Positions 1 to 8,822 are shown, counted from the first letter of the stretch. The stretch is 35,003 nucleotides of DNA from Actinomycetota bacterium (GCA_030840335.1 JAUZFR010000161.1:1-35003), one strand, 5' to 3'. Notes: a model not told the origin generated them from the letters alone. Program-made: numbers and translations.

Positions 1-2
1 TG

Positions 3-584
3 GACCTTCAGCGGTCAACACACGCTGATGTGGTCGCAGGGCGGGCGCCAGACACTGTTCTTCTCCTCGAGCACCCGTCGGTATATACCGCGGGGAAACG
101 CACCGAGGACTCCGAGAGACCGACCGACGGAACACCCGTTCTCAACGTCGATCGGGGCGGCAAGATCACGTGGCACGGGCCCGGCCAGCTGGTCGGGTAT
201 CCGATTGTGCACCTCCCCGATCCGATCGACGTCGTCGCCTACGTGCGACGACTTGAAGGCGTGATGATCGCTGTTCTCGCCGAACTCGGCGTCGATGCCG
301 GCCGGGTGGAGGGTCGATCCGGTGTGTGGCTGCGCGGCACCGACAAGATCGGCGCAATCGGCATCCGGGTTGCAGAGGGCGTGACCATGCACGGCTTCGC
401 CCTGAACTGCTCCAACTCATTCGACGCGTACGAGCACATCATCGCGTGCGGCATCGCGGATGCCGGTGTCACCAGTATTTCTCGCGAACTCGGACACACA
501 GTCACGCCCGAAGACGTCGTTCCGCTGATTTCCGAGCAGCTCGCCCGAGCGCTCGAGTTCGACTCTCTTGGAGTAGCCAAATGA
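3..584 (+). CDS. lipB: Octanoyltransferase LipB (5' end cut off)
   Basis: LipB moves the octanoyl group from octanoyl-ACP to the lipoyl domains of 2-oxoacid dehydrogenases and the glycine cleavage H protein, the first step of endogenous lipoate synthesis in the cytoplasm. The open frame runs in from the window edge (first full codon at 3), so the gene starts upstream; a GTG at 30 is in frame but lies inside the conserved region and is not a credible start. Visible family motifs are [15 protein letters not shown] near the start, [17 protein letters not shown], and the later [16 protein letters not shown] with the lysine conserved in the family, followed by TMHGFALNC with the conserved cysteine. 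The stop overlaps the lipA start (ATGA at 581-584), so the two are translated together. Confidence is high. Confidence 0.95.
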   Translation, partial: DLQRSTHADVVAGRAPDTVLLLEHPSVYTAGKRTEDSERPTDGTPVLNVDRGGKITWHGPGQLVGYPIVHLPDPIDVVAYVRRLEGVMIAVLAELGVDAGRVEGRSGVWLRGTDKIGAIGIRVAEGVTMHGFALNCSNSFDAYEHIIACGIADAGVTSISRELGHTVTPEDVVPLISEQLARALEFDSLGVAK

Positions 585-1570
585 CGCATCCGATCGAAGG
601 CCGCAAACTTCTGCGCCTCGAAGTCCGCAACGCCGAGACCCCGATCGAGCGCAAGCCCGAGTGGATCAAGACCAAAGCAAAAATGGGCCCGGAATACCGC
701 CAGCTTCAGGAGCTCGTGAAGAGCGAGGGCCTGCACACTGTGTGCCAGGAAGCCGGATGCCCCAATATCTTCGAGTGCTGGGAAGATCGTGAGGCGACCT
801 TCCTGATCGGCGGCTCGCAGTGCACCCGCCGCTGCGATTTCTGCCAGATCGACACCGGCAAACCGGCCGACTATGACACGGATGAGCCGCGTCGCGTCGC
901 CGAGTCGGTCACGGCGATGAACCTGCGGTACGCCACCGTGACGGGTGTCGCTCGCGACGACCTGCCGGATGAGGGCGCATGGCTGCACGCCGAAACTGTG
1001 CGTCAGATCCACACGCAGAACCCCGGCACCGGAGTTGAGATCCTGGCCACGGACTTCTCCGGGAATCCAACCCTTCTGCAGGAGGTCTTTTCGTCGCGAC
1101 CGGAAGTGTTCGCGCACAATGTCGAGACAGTCCCGCGAATCTTCAAGCGCATCCGGCCCGCGTTCCGCTACGAGCGTTCACTTGACGTGATCACGCAAGC
1201 GCGCAACTACGGGCTCATCACCAAGTCGAACCTGATCCTGGGCATGGGCGAGGAACGCGAAGAGATCAGCCAGGCGCTGCGCGACCTGCACGACGCGGGC
1301 ACCGACATCATCACGGTGACGCAGTACCTGCGCCCCACACCGCGACACCTGCCGGTCGCCCGCTGGGTGCGTCCGGAGGAGTTCGTCGAGATCAAGGAGG
1401 AGGCCGAAGAGATCGGCTTCCTCGGAGTGCTCGCGGGACCACTCGTACGCTCCAGCTACCGCGCCGGACGCCTGTGGGCTAAGTCGATGGTCGCCAAGGG
1501 ACGCGAGATCCCGACAGAGCTCGCCTCTCTTGCCGATGCGAGCCTCGGGTTCGCTCAGGCCGTGTCCTGA
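581..1570 (+). CDS. lipA: Lipoyl synthase LipA
   Basis: A radical SAM enzyme that inserts two sulfur atoms into the protein-bound octanoyl chain made by LipB. The 329-residue product has the family's usual length. The auxiliary iron-sulfur cluster motif is at C55, C60 and C66 ([12 protein letters not shown]), and the radical SAM cluster motif CTRRCDFC is at C81, C85 and C88. Later blocks such as [17 protein letters not shown] and [14 protein letters not shown] are typical; the last holds the conserved C-terminal RSSY serine that ligates the auxiliary cluster. A longer frame opens upstream at 326, but the ATG at 581 overlaps the lipB stop and matches the family N-terminus, so it was chosen. 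Confidence 0.97.
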   Translation: MTHPIEGRKLLRLEVRNAETPIERKPEWIKTKAKMGPEYRQLQELVKSEGLHTVCQEAGCPNIFECWEDREATFLIGGSQCTRRCDFCQIDTGKPADYDTDEPRRVAESVTAMNLRYATVTGVARDDLPDEGAWLHAETVRQIHTQNPGTGVEILATDFSGNPTLLQEVFSSRPEVFAHNVETVPRIFKRIRPAFRYERSLDVITQARNYGLITKSNLILGMGEEREEISQALRDLHDAGTDIITVTQYLRPTPRHLPVARWVRPEEFVEIKEEAEEIGFLGVLAGPLVRSSYRAGRLWAKSMVAKGREIPTELASLADASLGFAQAVS

Positions 1571-1600
1571 GCAGCCGTCCACGGCCGTAGCGAAGGGCCG

Positions 1601-1606
1601 TATCCT
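1601..1606 (+). promoter_or_regulatory. -10 box of a probable leaderless promoter for the DUF4191 gene
   Basis: TATCCT lies seven bases before the ATG at 1614, which would place transcription initiation at the start codon. There is no Shine-Dalgarno sequence in between, which fits a leaderless mRNA. No clear -35 box is seen. The call is inferred from spacing alone. Confidence 0.5.
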
Positions 1607-1613
1607 AAGTACC

Positions 1614-2321
1614 ATGGCACGCGAAAAAGATCCCAAGAAGGTCAAGGAGCCCAACCGGCTGAAGCAGATGTGGGACGTCTTCCAGATGACCCGCCGGTAC
1701 GACTCCAAGATCGTGCTGCTGCTGCTCGTAAGCCTGCTTGGCCCGACCGTCGTCGGTGTCGTTCTCGCGTTCGTTCTGTCGAGCGATCAGGTCTTCGGCT
1801 TCGTTCTGTACATCATCTCTGGCGTACTCGCCGGCGTTCTGATCGTTCTGATCGTGCTCGGACGCCGCGCCGAACGGGCCGCCTACTCCCAGATTGCCGG
1901 ACAACCCGGTGCCGTCGGAGCCGTGCTCAAGAGCTCGGTGCGCCGTGGCTGGCAGGCCAGCGAAATGCCCGTCAACGTCAGCCCGCGAACCCAGGACGCG
2001 GTCTACCGCGCGATCGGCCGCGGTGGAGTCGTGCTCATCGGCGAGGGTCCGAAGTCGCGCACCCAGCGGATGCTCGAAGACGAACGCAGAAGCGTCGCGC
2101 GAGTTCTTCCCAACGTGCCGATCAACTTTCTCTACGTCGGCCCCGACTCGGATTCGGTGCCGCTCTACAAGCTCGCTGGGAGCCTGCGTCGGTTCAAGCC
2201 AGTGCTTCGCAAGAACGAGGTGCTTGCCGTCGGCAATCGGCTGGCGTCTCTGAGCAAGCCGCCGATGGGCATCCCGAAGGGCATTGACCCGTTCAAGGCG
2301 CGCGCTCAGCGACCTCGCTAG
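1614..2321 (+). CDS. DUF4191 family membrane protein
   Basis: A 235-residue protein of the actinobacterial DUF4191 family (homologue of the gene after lipA in mycobacteria). The N-terminus is charged (KDPKKVKEPNRLKQMW), then two membrane segments follow at roughly residues 33-55 and 60-82 (IVLLLLVSLLGPTVVGVVLA and VFGFVLYIISGVLAGVLIVL). The remaining part is a basic soluble domain with RGGVVLIGEGPKSRTQRML and a C-terminal PPMGIPKGIDP. The function of the family is unknown. The ATG at 1614 is preferred over an upstream in-frame ATG at 1530, which would lie inside lipA. The next gene, for an RDD protein, is convergent and only 13 bases away. Confidence 0.88.
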   Translation: MAREKDPKKVKEPNRLKQMWDVFQMTRRYDSKIVLLLLVSLLGPTVVGVVLAFVLSSDQVFGFVLYIISGVLAGVLIVLIVLGRRAERAAYSQIAGQPGAVGAVLKSSVRRGWQASEMPVNVSPRTQDAVYRAIGRGGVVLIGEGPKSRTQRMLEDERRSVARVLPNVPINFLYVGPDSDSVPLYKLAGSLRRFKPVLRKNEVLAVGNRLASLSKPPMGIPKGIDPFKARAQRPR

Positions 2322-2334
2322 CGCGGCACGCCGG

Positions 2335-2745
2335 TCAGCGCCTGACCAGCACCGTCCCGGCCCAGCGGTCATGGATGCCGCGCTGATCGCGGTCGTAAAT
2401 CACCGCGGGCACCACGATGCCCAGCAGCAGCGTGCGAACGACCGGGCGCCAGAGACCCAGGTAGCCGGGTACAAGCGGAACAACTCGCATGCCGAGCACA
2501 AGGTGCCCGAGGCTTCCGTTAAAGGTCACCAGGAACAGGATCTGCAACACGAGAAAAATCGCCAACGTCCACAGTCCATTGGGATCAGGGCGGAAGAACG
2601 CGAGGGACAGCAGGCTGGCGACCGCCCAATCGATCGCAATTGCCGCGATTCGTCGGCCAATTCGGGCAATCGAACGCGGACCCGCGGCGGGAAGCGAGAG
2701 CCGTTTACCCGGCCAGTCGACGGATGCGGGTGCGGCTTCGGGCAT
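2335..2745 (-). CDS. RDD family membrane protein
   Basis: A 136-residue integral membrane protein. The family arginine and aspartates appear as IARIGRRIAAIAIDWAVA (residues about 26-43), followed by hydrophobic segments including LWTLAIFLVLQILFLVTF and RTLLLGIVVPAVIY, then the basic-acidic C-terminal block DRDQRGIHDRWAGT, typical of RDD proteins. Its role is not established; members have been linked to transport and stress tolerance. It is transcribed away from glnA and toward the DUF4191 gene, the same place it holds in mycobacteria. Its promoter abuts the GlnR box of glnA. Confidence 0.87.
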   Translation of the reverse strand: MPEAAPASVDWPGKRLSLPAAGPRSIARIGRRIAAIAIDWAVASLLSLAFFRPDPNGLWTLAIFLVLQILFLVTFNGSLGHLVLGMRVVPLVPGYLGLWRPVVRTLLLGIVVPAVIYDRDQRGIHDRWAGTVLVRR

Positions 2746-2751
2746 CCGGTA

Positions 2752-2757
2752 ATTCTA
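2752..2757 (-). promoter_or_regulatory. -10 box of a probable leaderless promoter for the RDD gene
   Basis: On the minus strand TAGAAT sits six bases before the ATG at 2745, consistent with a leaderless transcript. The expected -35 position (about 2775-2780) falls inside the first half-site of the GlnR box, so GlnR binding could also affect this gene; that is inference. Confidence 0.5.
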
Positions 2758-2773
2758 TCCAGCGTCTACTCTC

Positions 2774-2811
2774 GTAACATCACGGAAACAATCGCGTCAC
2801 CGTGGCGAAAT
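2774..2811 (+). promoter_or_regulatory. GlnR box (four half-sites) upstream of glnA
   Basis: The stretch reads GTAAC-6-GAAAC-6-GTCAC-6-GAAAT, with all three spacers exactly six bases. This matches the actinobacterial GlnR consensus gTnAC-n6-GAAAC-n6-gTnAC-n6-GAAAC, differing only in the last base. It ends 71 bases before the glnA start. GlnR activates glnA under nitrogen limitation in Streptomyces and Mycobacterium; action here is inferred. A glnR gene is not in the window. Confidence 0.85.
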
Positions 2812-2882
2812 CCCTTCCCCGTAACCTCGACTGAGGCTGCGCCTGCAGTCGCTTAGGTAGCAAGCTCATTGGAGTCCTCCGC

Positions 2883-4307
2883 ATGTTCAAAGATTCTTCC
2901 GAGGTGCTCAAGTTCATCAAGGACGAGGACATCAAGTTCCTTGATATTCGGTTCACCGATCTTCCCGGTGTCCAGCAGCACTTCAACATCCCCGCCTCGA
3001 CCGTCGACGAAGAGTTCTTCTCCGTCGGCCAGCTCTTCGACGGTTCCTCGATTCGCGGGTTCGCGAACATCCACGAATCTGACATGCAGTTGATTCCGGA
3101 TGTCTCGACCGCCTACGTGGACCCCTTCCGCGTCGAGAAGACGCTGATCATGATTTTCGACATCTACAACCCGCGCAACGGCGAGATCTACCACCGCGAC
3201 CCGCGCCAGGTCGCCAAGAAGGCTGAGAAGTACCTCGCCTCCACCGGCATCGCCGACACCGCTTACTTCGCGCCCGAGGCCGAGTTCTACATATTCGACG
3301 ACGTGCGCTACGAGGTGAAGCAGAACGCGAGCTTTTACGCGGTCGACTCGGATGAGGGCGCCTGGAACAGCGGACGCGTCGAAGAAGGCGGAAACCTCGC
3401 CAACAAGACGCCGTACAAGGGCGGTTATTTCCCGGTCAGCCCCGTCGATAAGCAGGCCGACCTTCGCGACGACATCAGCCTCAAGCTGATCGACGCCGGT
3501 CTGATCCTTGAGCGCGCCCACCACGAGGTCGGAACGGGCGGCCAGGCCGAGATCAACTACCGCTTCGACACGATGGTGCACGCGGCAGACGACATCCTGA
3601 AGTTCAAGTACATCGTCAAGAACACCGCACTCGAGTGGGGCAAGGCAGCCACCTTCATGCCGAAGCCGCTCTTCGGCGACAACGGCTCGGGCATGCACAC
3701 CCACCAGTCGCTGTGGAATGGCAGCACCCCGCTGTTCTACGACGAGAGTGGCTACGGCGGACTGTCGGACATCGCGCGCTGGTACATCGGCGGCCTGCTC
3801 AAGCACGCCCCGGCAGTTCTCGCGTTCACGAACCCGACGCTCAACTCCTACCGCCGGCTCATCCCCGGATTCGAGGCGCCCGTCAACCTCGTGTACTCGG
3901 CCGGAAACCGCTCGGCATCCATCCGAATCCCCATCACGGGAACGAACCCGAAGGCCAAGCGCATCGAGTTCCGCGCGCCGGATGCCTCCGGCAACCCGTA
4001 CCTCGCCTTCGCGGCCCAGCTGATGGCCGGCCTCGACGGTATCAAGAACAAGATCGAGCCGCACGAGCCTGTCGACAAGGACCTGTACGAGCTGCCGCCC
4101 GAGGAAGCCAAGAACATCCCGCAGGTTCCCGGCTCACTCGAAGAGGCACTTCAGGCGCTCGAGGCCGACAACGAGTTCCTGACCGCGGGCGGTGTCTTCT
4201 CGCCCGACCTGATCTCGACCTGGATCGCGTACAAGCGCGAGAAAGAGATCATCCCGGCAGCGCAGCGCCCGACGCCGTTCGAGTACGAGCTGTACTTCTC
4301 GGTCTAG
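2883..4307 (+). CDS. glnA: Glutamine synthetase type I (GlnA1)
   Basis: Makes glutamine from glutamate, ammonia and ATP in the cytoplasm as a dodecamer. The product is 474 residues, the size of the GSI-beta subgroup. Visible signatures are [10 protein letters not shown], the ATP-binding [16 protein letters not shown], and the adenylylation site [15 protein letters not shown] with Tyr402 as the modified residue. The ATG at 2883 follows a GGAG (spacer nine). The gene is monocistronic, with a GlnR box upstream and a strong hairpin just after the stop. GlnE, encoded at 9.3-12.2 kb, is the expected enzyme for modifying Tyr402. The separate glnA2 product lacks this tyrosine. Confidence 0.97.
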   Translation: MFKDSSEVLKFIKDEDIKFLDIRFTDLPGVQQHFNIPASTVDEEFFSVGQLFDGSSIRGFANIHESDMQLIPDVSTAYVDPFRVEKTLIMIFDIYNPRNGEIYHRDPRQVAKKAEKYLASTGIADTAYFAPEAEFYIFDDVRYEVKQNASFYAVDSDEGAWNSGRVEEGGNLANKTPYKGGYFPVSPVDKQADLRDDISLKLIDAGLILERAHHEVGTGGQAEINYRFDTMVHAADDILKFKYIVKNTALEWGKAATFMPKPLFGDNGSGMHTHQSLWNGSTPLFYDESGYGGLSDIARWYIGGLLKHAPAVLAFTNPTLNSYRRLIPGFEAPVNLVYSAGNRSASIRIPITGTNPKAKRIEFRAPDASGNPYLAFAAQLMAGLDGIKNKIEPHEPVDKDLYELPPEEAKNIPQVPGSLEEALQALEADNEFLTAGGVFSPDLISTWIAYKREKEIIPAAQRPTPFEYELYFSV

Positions 4308-4317
4308 GTTTCACGTC

Positions 4318-4355
4318 AGAACGGGCCGCACTCCCTCGGGGGTGCGGCCCGTTCT
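4318..4355 (+). terminator. Hairpin terminator after glnA
   Basis: A perfect 14-bp inverted repeat (AGAACGGGCCGCAC at 4318-4331 and its complement at 4342-4355) begins 11 bases after the glnA stop. The loop contains a further CCC/GGG pairing. The T-tract after it is weak (GCGTTTGCGTT). It could also serve the convergent ugd transcript. Confidence 0.8.
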
Positions 4356-4425
4356 GCGTTTGCGTTCCCCGGCGTTTCCCCGCATCCGCCTGTACTCCAC
4401 TCCTACTTACCTGGGCGAGTTCCGG

Positions 4426-5856
4426 TCAGGCAACTGACAGCAGCGACTCCCGCTCGTACACGTCCGTGGAAACCGCGCGCGAGGACCGGCCCAGCGCACG
4501 AACGTCCCAGCCCGCCGCCGTCCATGCACTCGTATTGAGACAGTTGCGGGCATCGATGACGATCGCCCGGTTGCTCAGTTCCGCGAGTTCCGCGGCATCC
4601 GCGTTCACAAATTCGGGCCACTCGGTGAGAACCAGGATGACATCCGCGCCTGTCACGGCATCCGTGACGGAGTCCGCGTAACTGAGGGTGGGAAAGCTTC
4701 TGCGGGCGGTGTCGTTCGCCTCAGGATCGAATACGATCGACTGCGCGCCACGAAGGTGGAGTGCTGCGGCAACGTTAAGGGCCGGCGAGTCGCGCACATC
4801 GTCGGTGTCCGGCTTGAATGCTGCGCCGAGGATGCCGATGCGCTTGTTCAGCACGGACCCGCCGCAGGCTTCGATCGCGAGGTCGACGACTCGCTGGCGC
4901 TGGCTCATGTTGATCTCGTCGACCTGCTGCATGAGCGACGCAGCGGAGAACGCTCCGAGTTCCGTCGCGCGATGCATGAGGGCCCGGATGTCCTTTGGCA
5001 GACATCCGCCGCCGAAACCCAGCCCGGCGTTCAGGAACTGGCGCCCGATGCGGGAATCGTGCCCGAGCGCGTCGGCAAGCACCGATACATCGGCGCCGGC
5101 CGCAACGCAGACCTCGGCGATCGCGTTGATGAACGAGATCTTGGTCGCGAGAAAGGCATTGGCACTCACCTTGACCAATTCCGCCGTCGGCAGGTCGCAC
5201 ACAATGACGGGCGCGCCGGCTGCAATCGGGAGCGCATAGACCTCACGCAAAATGGCCTCGGAGAGCTTCGTCGTGCCGCCGATGACGATGCGATCAGGAG
5301 CAAGTGTGTCCGCGACCGCTTTGCCCTCGCGAAGAAACTCGGGGTTCCACACGACCTCCGCCCGAACGCCCTCCGGCACGTGGTCCCTGATGAGATCCCG
5401 AAGCCGCGCGCCCGTGCCCACTGGCACTGTCGACTTACCGACGATCAGCCCGTCGTGTGTCAGGTTGCGAGCAACGTCGAGCGTTGCCGCTTCGACATAT
5501 GAGGTGTTCGCCGCGTTGCTCCCCCGCTGCTGCGGCGTACCGACACAGATGAAGTGCACGTCTGAGAGCGCTGTCGCATCCGCAAGATCAGTGGTGAATC
5601 TCAAGCGTCCGGATGCAACGTGCTTGCGTAGCAGCTCGGGCAGTCCAGGTTCGAAGAACGGCACGTCCCCAATGCTCAGTGCGGCCACCTTCGCCGGATC
5701 GGAGTCGACCCCGATCACCTCGAATCCCATTTCTGCCATGGCCGCAGCGTGTGTTGCTCCCAGATACCCCGTGCCCACGACGCTGATACGGGGTGGGGTC
5801 TTCTCAGTATTGCGTGACACTTCGCTCTCCCTCATTTTGTGCTTGCGAGTGGTCAT
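4426..5856 (-). CDS. UDP-glucose 6-dehydrogenase
   Basis: Oxidises UDP-glucose to UDP-glucuronate with two NAD, supplying the acidic sugar donor for polysaccharides. The 476-residue protein shows the N-terminal Rossmann motif VVGTGYLGATHA (from residue 26), then CVGTPQ, STVPVGTGA, NPEFLREGKAVADT, the substrate loop KVSANAFLATKISFINAIAE, and the catalytic cysteine in GLGFGGGCLPKDIRAL. The C-terminal nucleotide-like domain holds GAAFKPDTDDVRDSPALN. The start overlaps the stop of the GH26-like gene (ATGA at 5853-5856 on the minus strand), with GAGG eight bases before. It is the last gene of the GT2-GH26-dehydrogenase operon, which suggests UDP-glucuronate feeds that glycosyltransferase. A related nucleotide-sugar substrate (GDP-mannose, UDP-ManNAc) is less likely from the motifs. 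Confidence 0.9.
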   Translation of the reverse strand: MTTRKHKMRESEVSRNTEKTPPRISVVGTGYLGATHAAAMAEMGFEVIGVDSDPAKVAALSIGDVPFFEPGLPELLRKHVASGRLRFTTDLADATALSDVHFICVGTPQQRGSNAANTSYVEAATLDVARNLTHDGLIVGKSTVPVGTGARLRDLIRDHVPEGVRAEVVWNPEFLREGKAVADTLAPDRIVIGGTTKLSEAILREVYALPIAAGAPVIVCDLPTAELVKVSANAFLATKISFINAIAEVCVAAGADVSVLADALGHDSRIGRQFLNAGLGFGGGCLPKDIRALMHRATELGAFSAASLMQQVDEINMSQRQRVVDLAIEACGGSVLNKRIGILGAAFKPDTDDVRDSPALNVAAALHLRGAQSIVFDPEANDTARRSFPTLSYADSVTDAVTGADVILVLTEWPEFVNADAAELAELSNRAIVIDARNCLNTSAWTAAGWDVRALGRSSRAVSTDVYERESLLSVA

Positions 5857-7277
5857 GAGGCCCGCCTCAGTTTGAAGCCGTCACCAGGCGTGTTGATCCC
5901 CGCTTTGAACGCGGCGAGCGAATCGGGTCTCGAATCAATTCGCCAGTCGTTTGTGGCAAGTTGCCCTTCCGTGTAACTCGTCACCGCCATGTCGAACCAG
6001 GAGAACCCGAGGATGTCGGCGTTTTCGGGTTTCGCCAGCGCGTCAAACAGGCTCGTGATCCAGGCACTCTTGTGCCCGCCGACCTCAGAGGCGCCAATCT
6101 CGGACAGGAAGATCGGCTTGCTGGTGAGTTGTCGAAGCTGATCGATGCTCGAGCCGAAGGTGTAGTTGAAGCTGAAGTCGTTGTCCGGCTTGTACGCCGG
6201 ACGCAGGTAGCCCGACAACCCGACCCAGTCAACGTACGCGTCGCCCGGATACAGGCTCTTGAGGTAGTCAAGTGACTTGTGCGTTGTGGGGAGGTTGTTG
6301 ATGATGTTCGGTGACCAAATCCAGAAGACGTACTTGTTGGCGCCTTCCGACTGGAAAATGTCGTGAACGTACTTCCACATCTTCACGTAGTCACCGGGGC
6401 TGTTGGAGTTGATCGAGTTGCCCTGGCCGTCGGTTTCCGACCACGGATACCAGACGCCATTCATTTCGTGGTCGAATCGGATGCCGAGAGGCAGTTTCGC
6501 CTTGACGATTGCCCTTGCATATTGGCGCAGGTAGGTGTCGTACTTGCCCGACAGGATCTTCGGAACGGTGTATTCAGGCTCGCTGACGGTGTTGTTCCCT
6601 GCGTCGATAGGACGAGACTCCCAGGTGAGGATCGGCAGCGTGTGGCGTTTCCATGCAGCCTTTACCGCATCGGCGCGATAGGTCTGGTCCCATCCACCGA
6701 AGTAGCCGACGACGTTGGGGCTGGAACCAATCTTTGCCGAGGTGTCATCGAAGGTCGCGAAATTGAAGGGCGCCTGGGCGGTGTACATGCCGAACAGGCG
6801 GGTCGCAGGATGCACGATCGATGAGAGCGACGGGGTCGAAACGGGTGTTGACGCCACCGATAGAGGGGAGCTCGTCGTGATCGATGACGAATGCTGGGCG
6901 GCGGCGCTTGCGGCGGCAGCGGCGGCGGCGCTCCGCTTCAGAGCCGTGAGCTGTCGCTGCGATTCGGTTGCGCGATTCGTTGCCTTGTCGAGGGCCTGTT
7001 GTGCGGTCGCAGCGCGACTCTCCGCGAGTGCGAGCTTCTGCTTGAGCGCGGATACCGAGCTGAGCAGCTGACGCTGTTGCAGGGCCTTCTGCTTGGCGAG
7101 CGCCTCAGCGCGCGCCACCGCCGCACTGATGTGGATCGGACCGACGGGATTCGCGGGCGAGTACCAAACAAAGGCGCTCACCAGCAGCAGCGCCACACCG
7201 ATGGCGATTGCGGCAACAGCCGTCCTACGGGCTTTGCGTGGGGTATGTGCCCACCAGACTCCGGTAATACTAGACAA
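5853..7277 (-). CDS. Membrane-anchored coiled-coil GH26-like glycoside hydrolase
   Basis: A 474-residue protein. Residues about 17-40 form a membrane anchor (TAVAAIAIGVALLLVSAFVW), residues about 52-118 a heptad-rich, Ala/Lys/Gln/Glu coiled coil, and residues about 119-155 a Ser/Thr/Ala linker. The rest resembles GH26 (beta-mannanase and related endo-glycanases): an acid/base glutamate in RFDHEMNGVWYPW (E271), NKYVFWIWSPN, and the nucleophile in PIFLSEIGAS (E393). The catalytic part should lie outside the membrane. The start is a TTG at 7277 with GGAGG nine bases upstream, overlapping the glycosyltransferase stop by eight bases; no better start precedes the anchor. Synthase-dependent polysaccharide operons often carry a hydrolase for chain trimming or release, and that is the inferred role. 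The true glycan substrate cannot be read from sequence. Confidence 0.82.
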   Translation of the reverse strand: MSSITGVWWAHTPRKARRTAVAAIAIGVALLLVSAFVWYSPANPVGPIHISAAVARAEALAKQKALQQRQLLSSVSALKQKLALAESRAATAQQALDKATNRATESQRQLTALKRSAAAAAAASAAAQHSSSITTSSPLSVASTPVSTPSLSSIVHPATRLFGMYTAQAPFNFATFDDTSAKIGSSPNVVGYFGGWDQTYRADAVKAAWKRHTLPILTWESRPIDAGNNTVSEPEYTVPKILSGKYDTYLRQYARAIVKAKLPLGIRFDHEMNGVWYPWSETDGQGNSINSNSPGDYVKMWKYVHDIFQSEGANKYVFWIWSPNIINNLPTTHKSLDYLKSLYPGDAYVDWVGLSGYLRPAYKPDNDFSFNYTFGSSIDQLRQLTSKPIFLSEIGASEVGGHKSAWITSLFDALAKPENADILGFSWFDMAVTSYTEGQLATNDWRIDSRPDSLAAFKAGINTPGDGFKLRRAS

Positions 7278-8748
7278 GGAACATCGCCTCCACCGCGAAG
7301 ATTGCGAAACCGATCAGATAGGGAAGGGCCGCTTTGGGGTTGAGCCGGCGACGCGTCTGCTTCACCGGTGTTACACGTATGCGCTCGCGAACGAGCACCG
7401 AGCCGGGGGAAAGACTGGCTTCGCTGTCAGAGGTCGACTCGCCCGCCGAATCGACCAGCGCACCGCCGTCAAGACGCCGCAGGACTTCATCGTTCTGTGC
7501 CCCGCCCCCGTAGGCGCCCGTTCGCGTCCCCCAGCCGCTCGCGTGACCCATCCGGAAGAATCCGATGAGGCGGATCGGCATGAGGAACGCCGTGGAGGTG
7601 AGGATGAAGATGGGCAACCGGAGAAAGTCCGAGGGCTTCTCGGAGAGGTGTCGCATCTGTCGGATGGCCATGCTCAGCACGGACGAGACGACCATGAGCC
7701 CGACCACCGTCGCGAGCCCGCTCCCGATGCCATATTCCTTGAGGATCCCCTGATAGAAGTCGTAGCCCTGTCCGGTCAGCGAGCGATAGATCCAGCCACC
7801 GACGACGCCGGCGAGGATGAACGGAAGCAGGATGTCCATGACGAAGAACAACGCGAGCAGTGGCGCGTGTCCGATCATCCACGGGAGCATCCGCAGCGTG
7901 TTGTACTGGCTGCCGCGCGCCCACCGCAACTGCTGTTTGTAGAGCTTCCTGACCTCTAGCGGTGCGTCGGTGTACACGAGGCTCGTGTGCTGGTAGACCG
8001 TGCGAAAACCCTCCTTGAGAGTGAGGTTGGTCAGCGTGCGATCGTCCGAGACCTCGAGGAACACGCCCATGAACTTCTCGGTCATGAACTTCTCCATCAC
8101 TCGGATCATGATCGAACGACGAAAGGCGATCGTTCGCCCGGGAAGGCAGCCGACCTGGCCCAGAACGCTTTGGGTCGGCATCGAGTACAGCGAACGCGAG
8201 TTCTCGAGCCAGTCGGCCCAGCGGGTTATCCAGCTGCGCTCGGGCTCGAGGATGCGCTGTCGCGTCGTCACTCCCCCGACGCGCTCGTCGGCGAACGGTC
8301 GCACGAGTTCTGACAGGGTGTCGTCGGTCCAGACGGTGTCGGAGTCGACCAGCACGGTGATGTCGCCGCTCGACATCTCGGTGCCGATCATGACCGCGTT
8401 GCGCTTGCCAGGGATCGGCGTGTGCACCCACCGCACCAGCGGAGCGAATTCCTCTGAGATGGTTTGAAGCGTGGGGTTTGGCTTGCCATTGATGACCACG
8501 ATGATCTCGCCCGGCTTCTGTTCGACCATGCGACCAAGCACGTCGCGGAACAGATCCTCCGGCTCGTCGACGACGGGCACAACAACGCTCGTCGTGCCGT
8601 GGTACTCGCCGGTGAACGGACGATAACGGCGAGACAGTACGACCTTGGTGATCCAGAGTCCCCAGATGATCGCCGAGTAGACCGCAAAGAGGTAGATCTG
8701 AGGATGGCCCTCGGCGATGTGACGCAGCTGAAGTATGAAAATGAACAC
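7270..8748 (-). CDS. Processive GT2 glycosyltransferase, hyaluronan-synthase-like
   Basis: A membrane polysaccharide synthase that probably polymerises and exports a glycan. With the GTG at 8748 it has 492 residues. Order: N-terminal membrane helix (IYLFAVYSAIIWGLWITK), cytoplasmic GT-A domain with SVVVPVVDE, the metal-binding DSD at 135-137, LPGRTIAFRRS, the acid block SDDRTLTN (D235, D236), and the product-binding QQLRW (Q272-W276). Three or four membrane segments follow, then a hydrophilic Ser/Glu tail and a last helix at the C-terminus. The SDDRTLTN and QQLRW pair is close to class I hyaluronan synthases. A TTG at 8790 would add 14 residues but has no ribosome site, while AGGGG precedes the GTG. 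First gene of the operon with the GH26-like protein and UDP-glucose dehydrogenase; the exact polymer is unknown. Confidence 0.88.
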   Translation of the reverse strand: MFIFILQLRHIAEGHPQIYLFAVYSAIIWGLWITKVVLSRRYRPFTGEYHGTTSVVVPVVDEPEDLFRDVLGRMVEQKPGEIIVVINGKPNPTLQTISEEFAPLVRWVHTPIPGKRNAVMIGTEMSSGDITVLVDSDTVWTDDTLSELVRPFADERVGGVTTRQRILEPERSWITRWADWLENSRSLYSMPTQSVLGQVGCLPGRTIAFRRSIMIRVMEKFMTEKFMGVFLEVSDDRTLTNLTLKEGFRTVYQHTSLVYTDAPLEVRKLYKQQLRWARGSQYNTLRMLPWMIGHAPLLALFFVMDILLPFILAGVVGGWIYRSLTGQGYDFYQGILKEYGIGSGLATVVGLMVVSSVLSMAIRQMRHLSEKPSDFLRLPIFILTSTAFLMPIRLIGFFRMGHASGWGTRTGAYGGGAQNDEVLRRLDGGALVDSAGESTSDSEASLSPGSVLVRERIRVTPVKQTRRRLNPKAALPYLIGFAIFAVEAMFLV

Positions 8749-8822
8749 AGTTGCCCCTAAGCGGAATGTGGGGGATGGAGACTTCCGCAACGTTGGGGAA
8801 CTCGATGGGAGCTTCGGGTTGG

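Noticed and set aside
326-580. N-terminal extension of lipA
   Set aside because: The frame lies inside lipB and is arginine-rich; the ATG at 581 overlaps the lipB stop and gives the family N-terminus.
2853-4064. Long minus-strand frame (403 codons) opposite glnA
   Set aside because: It is the antisense shadow of glnA, a normal effect of high-GC codon use; no family motif is visible in it.
8749-8790. Extension of the glycosyltransferase to a TTG at 8790
   Set aside because: There is no ribosome site before the TTG, whereas AGGGG precedes the GTG at 8748. The call is not certain.
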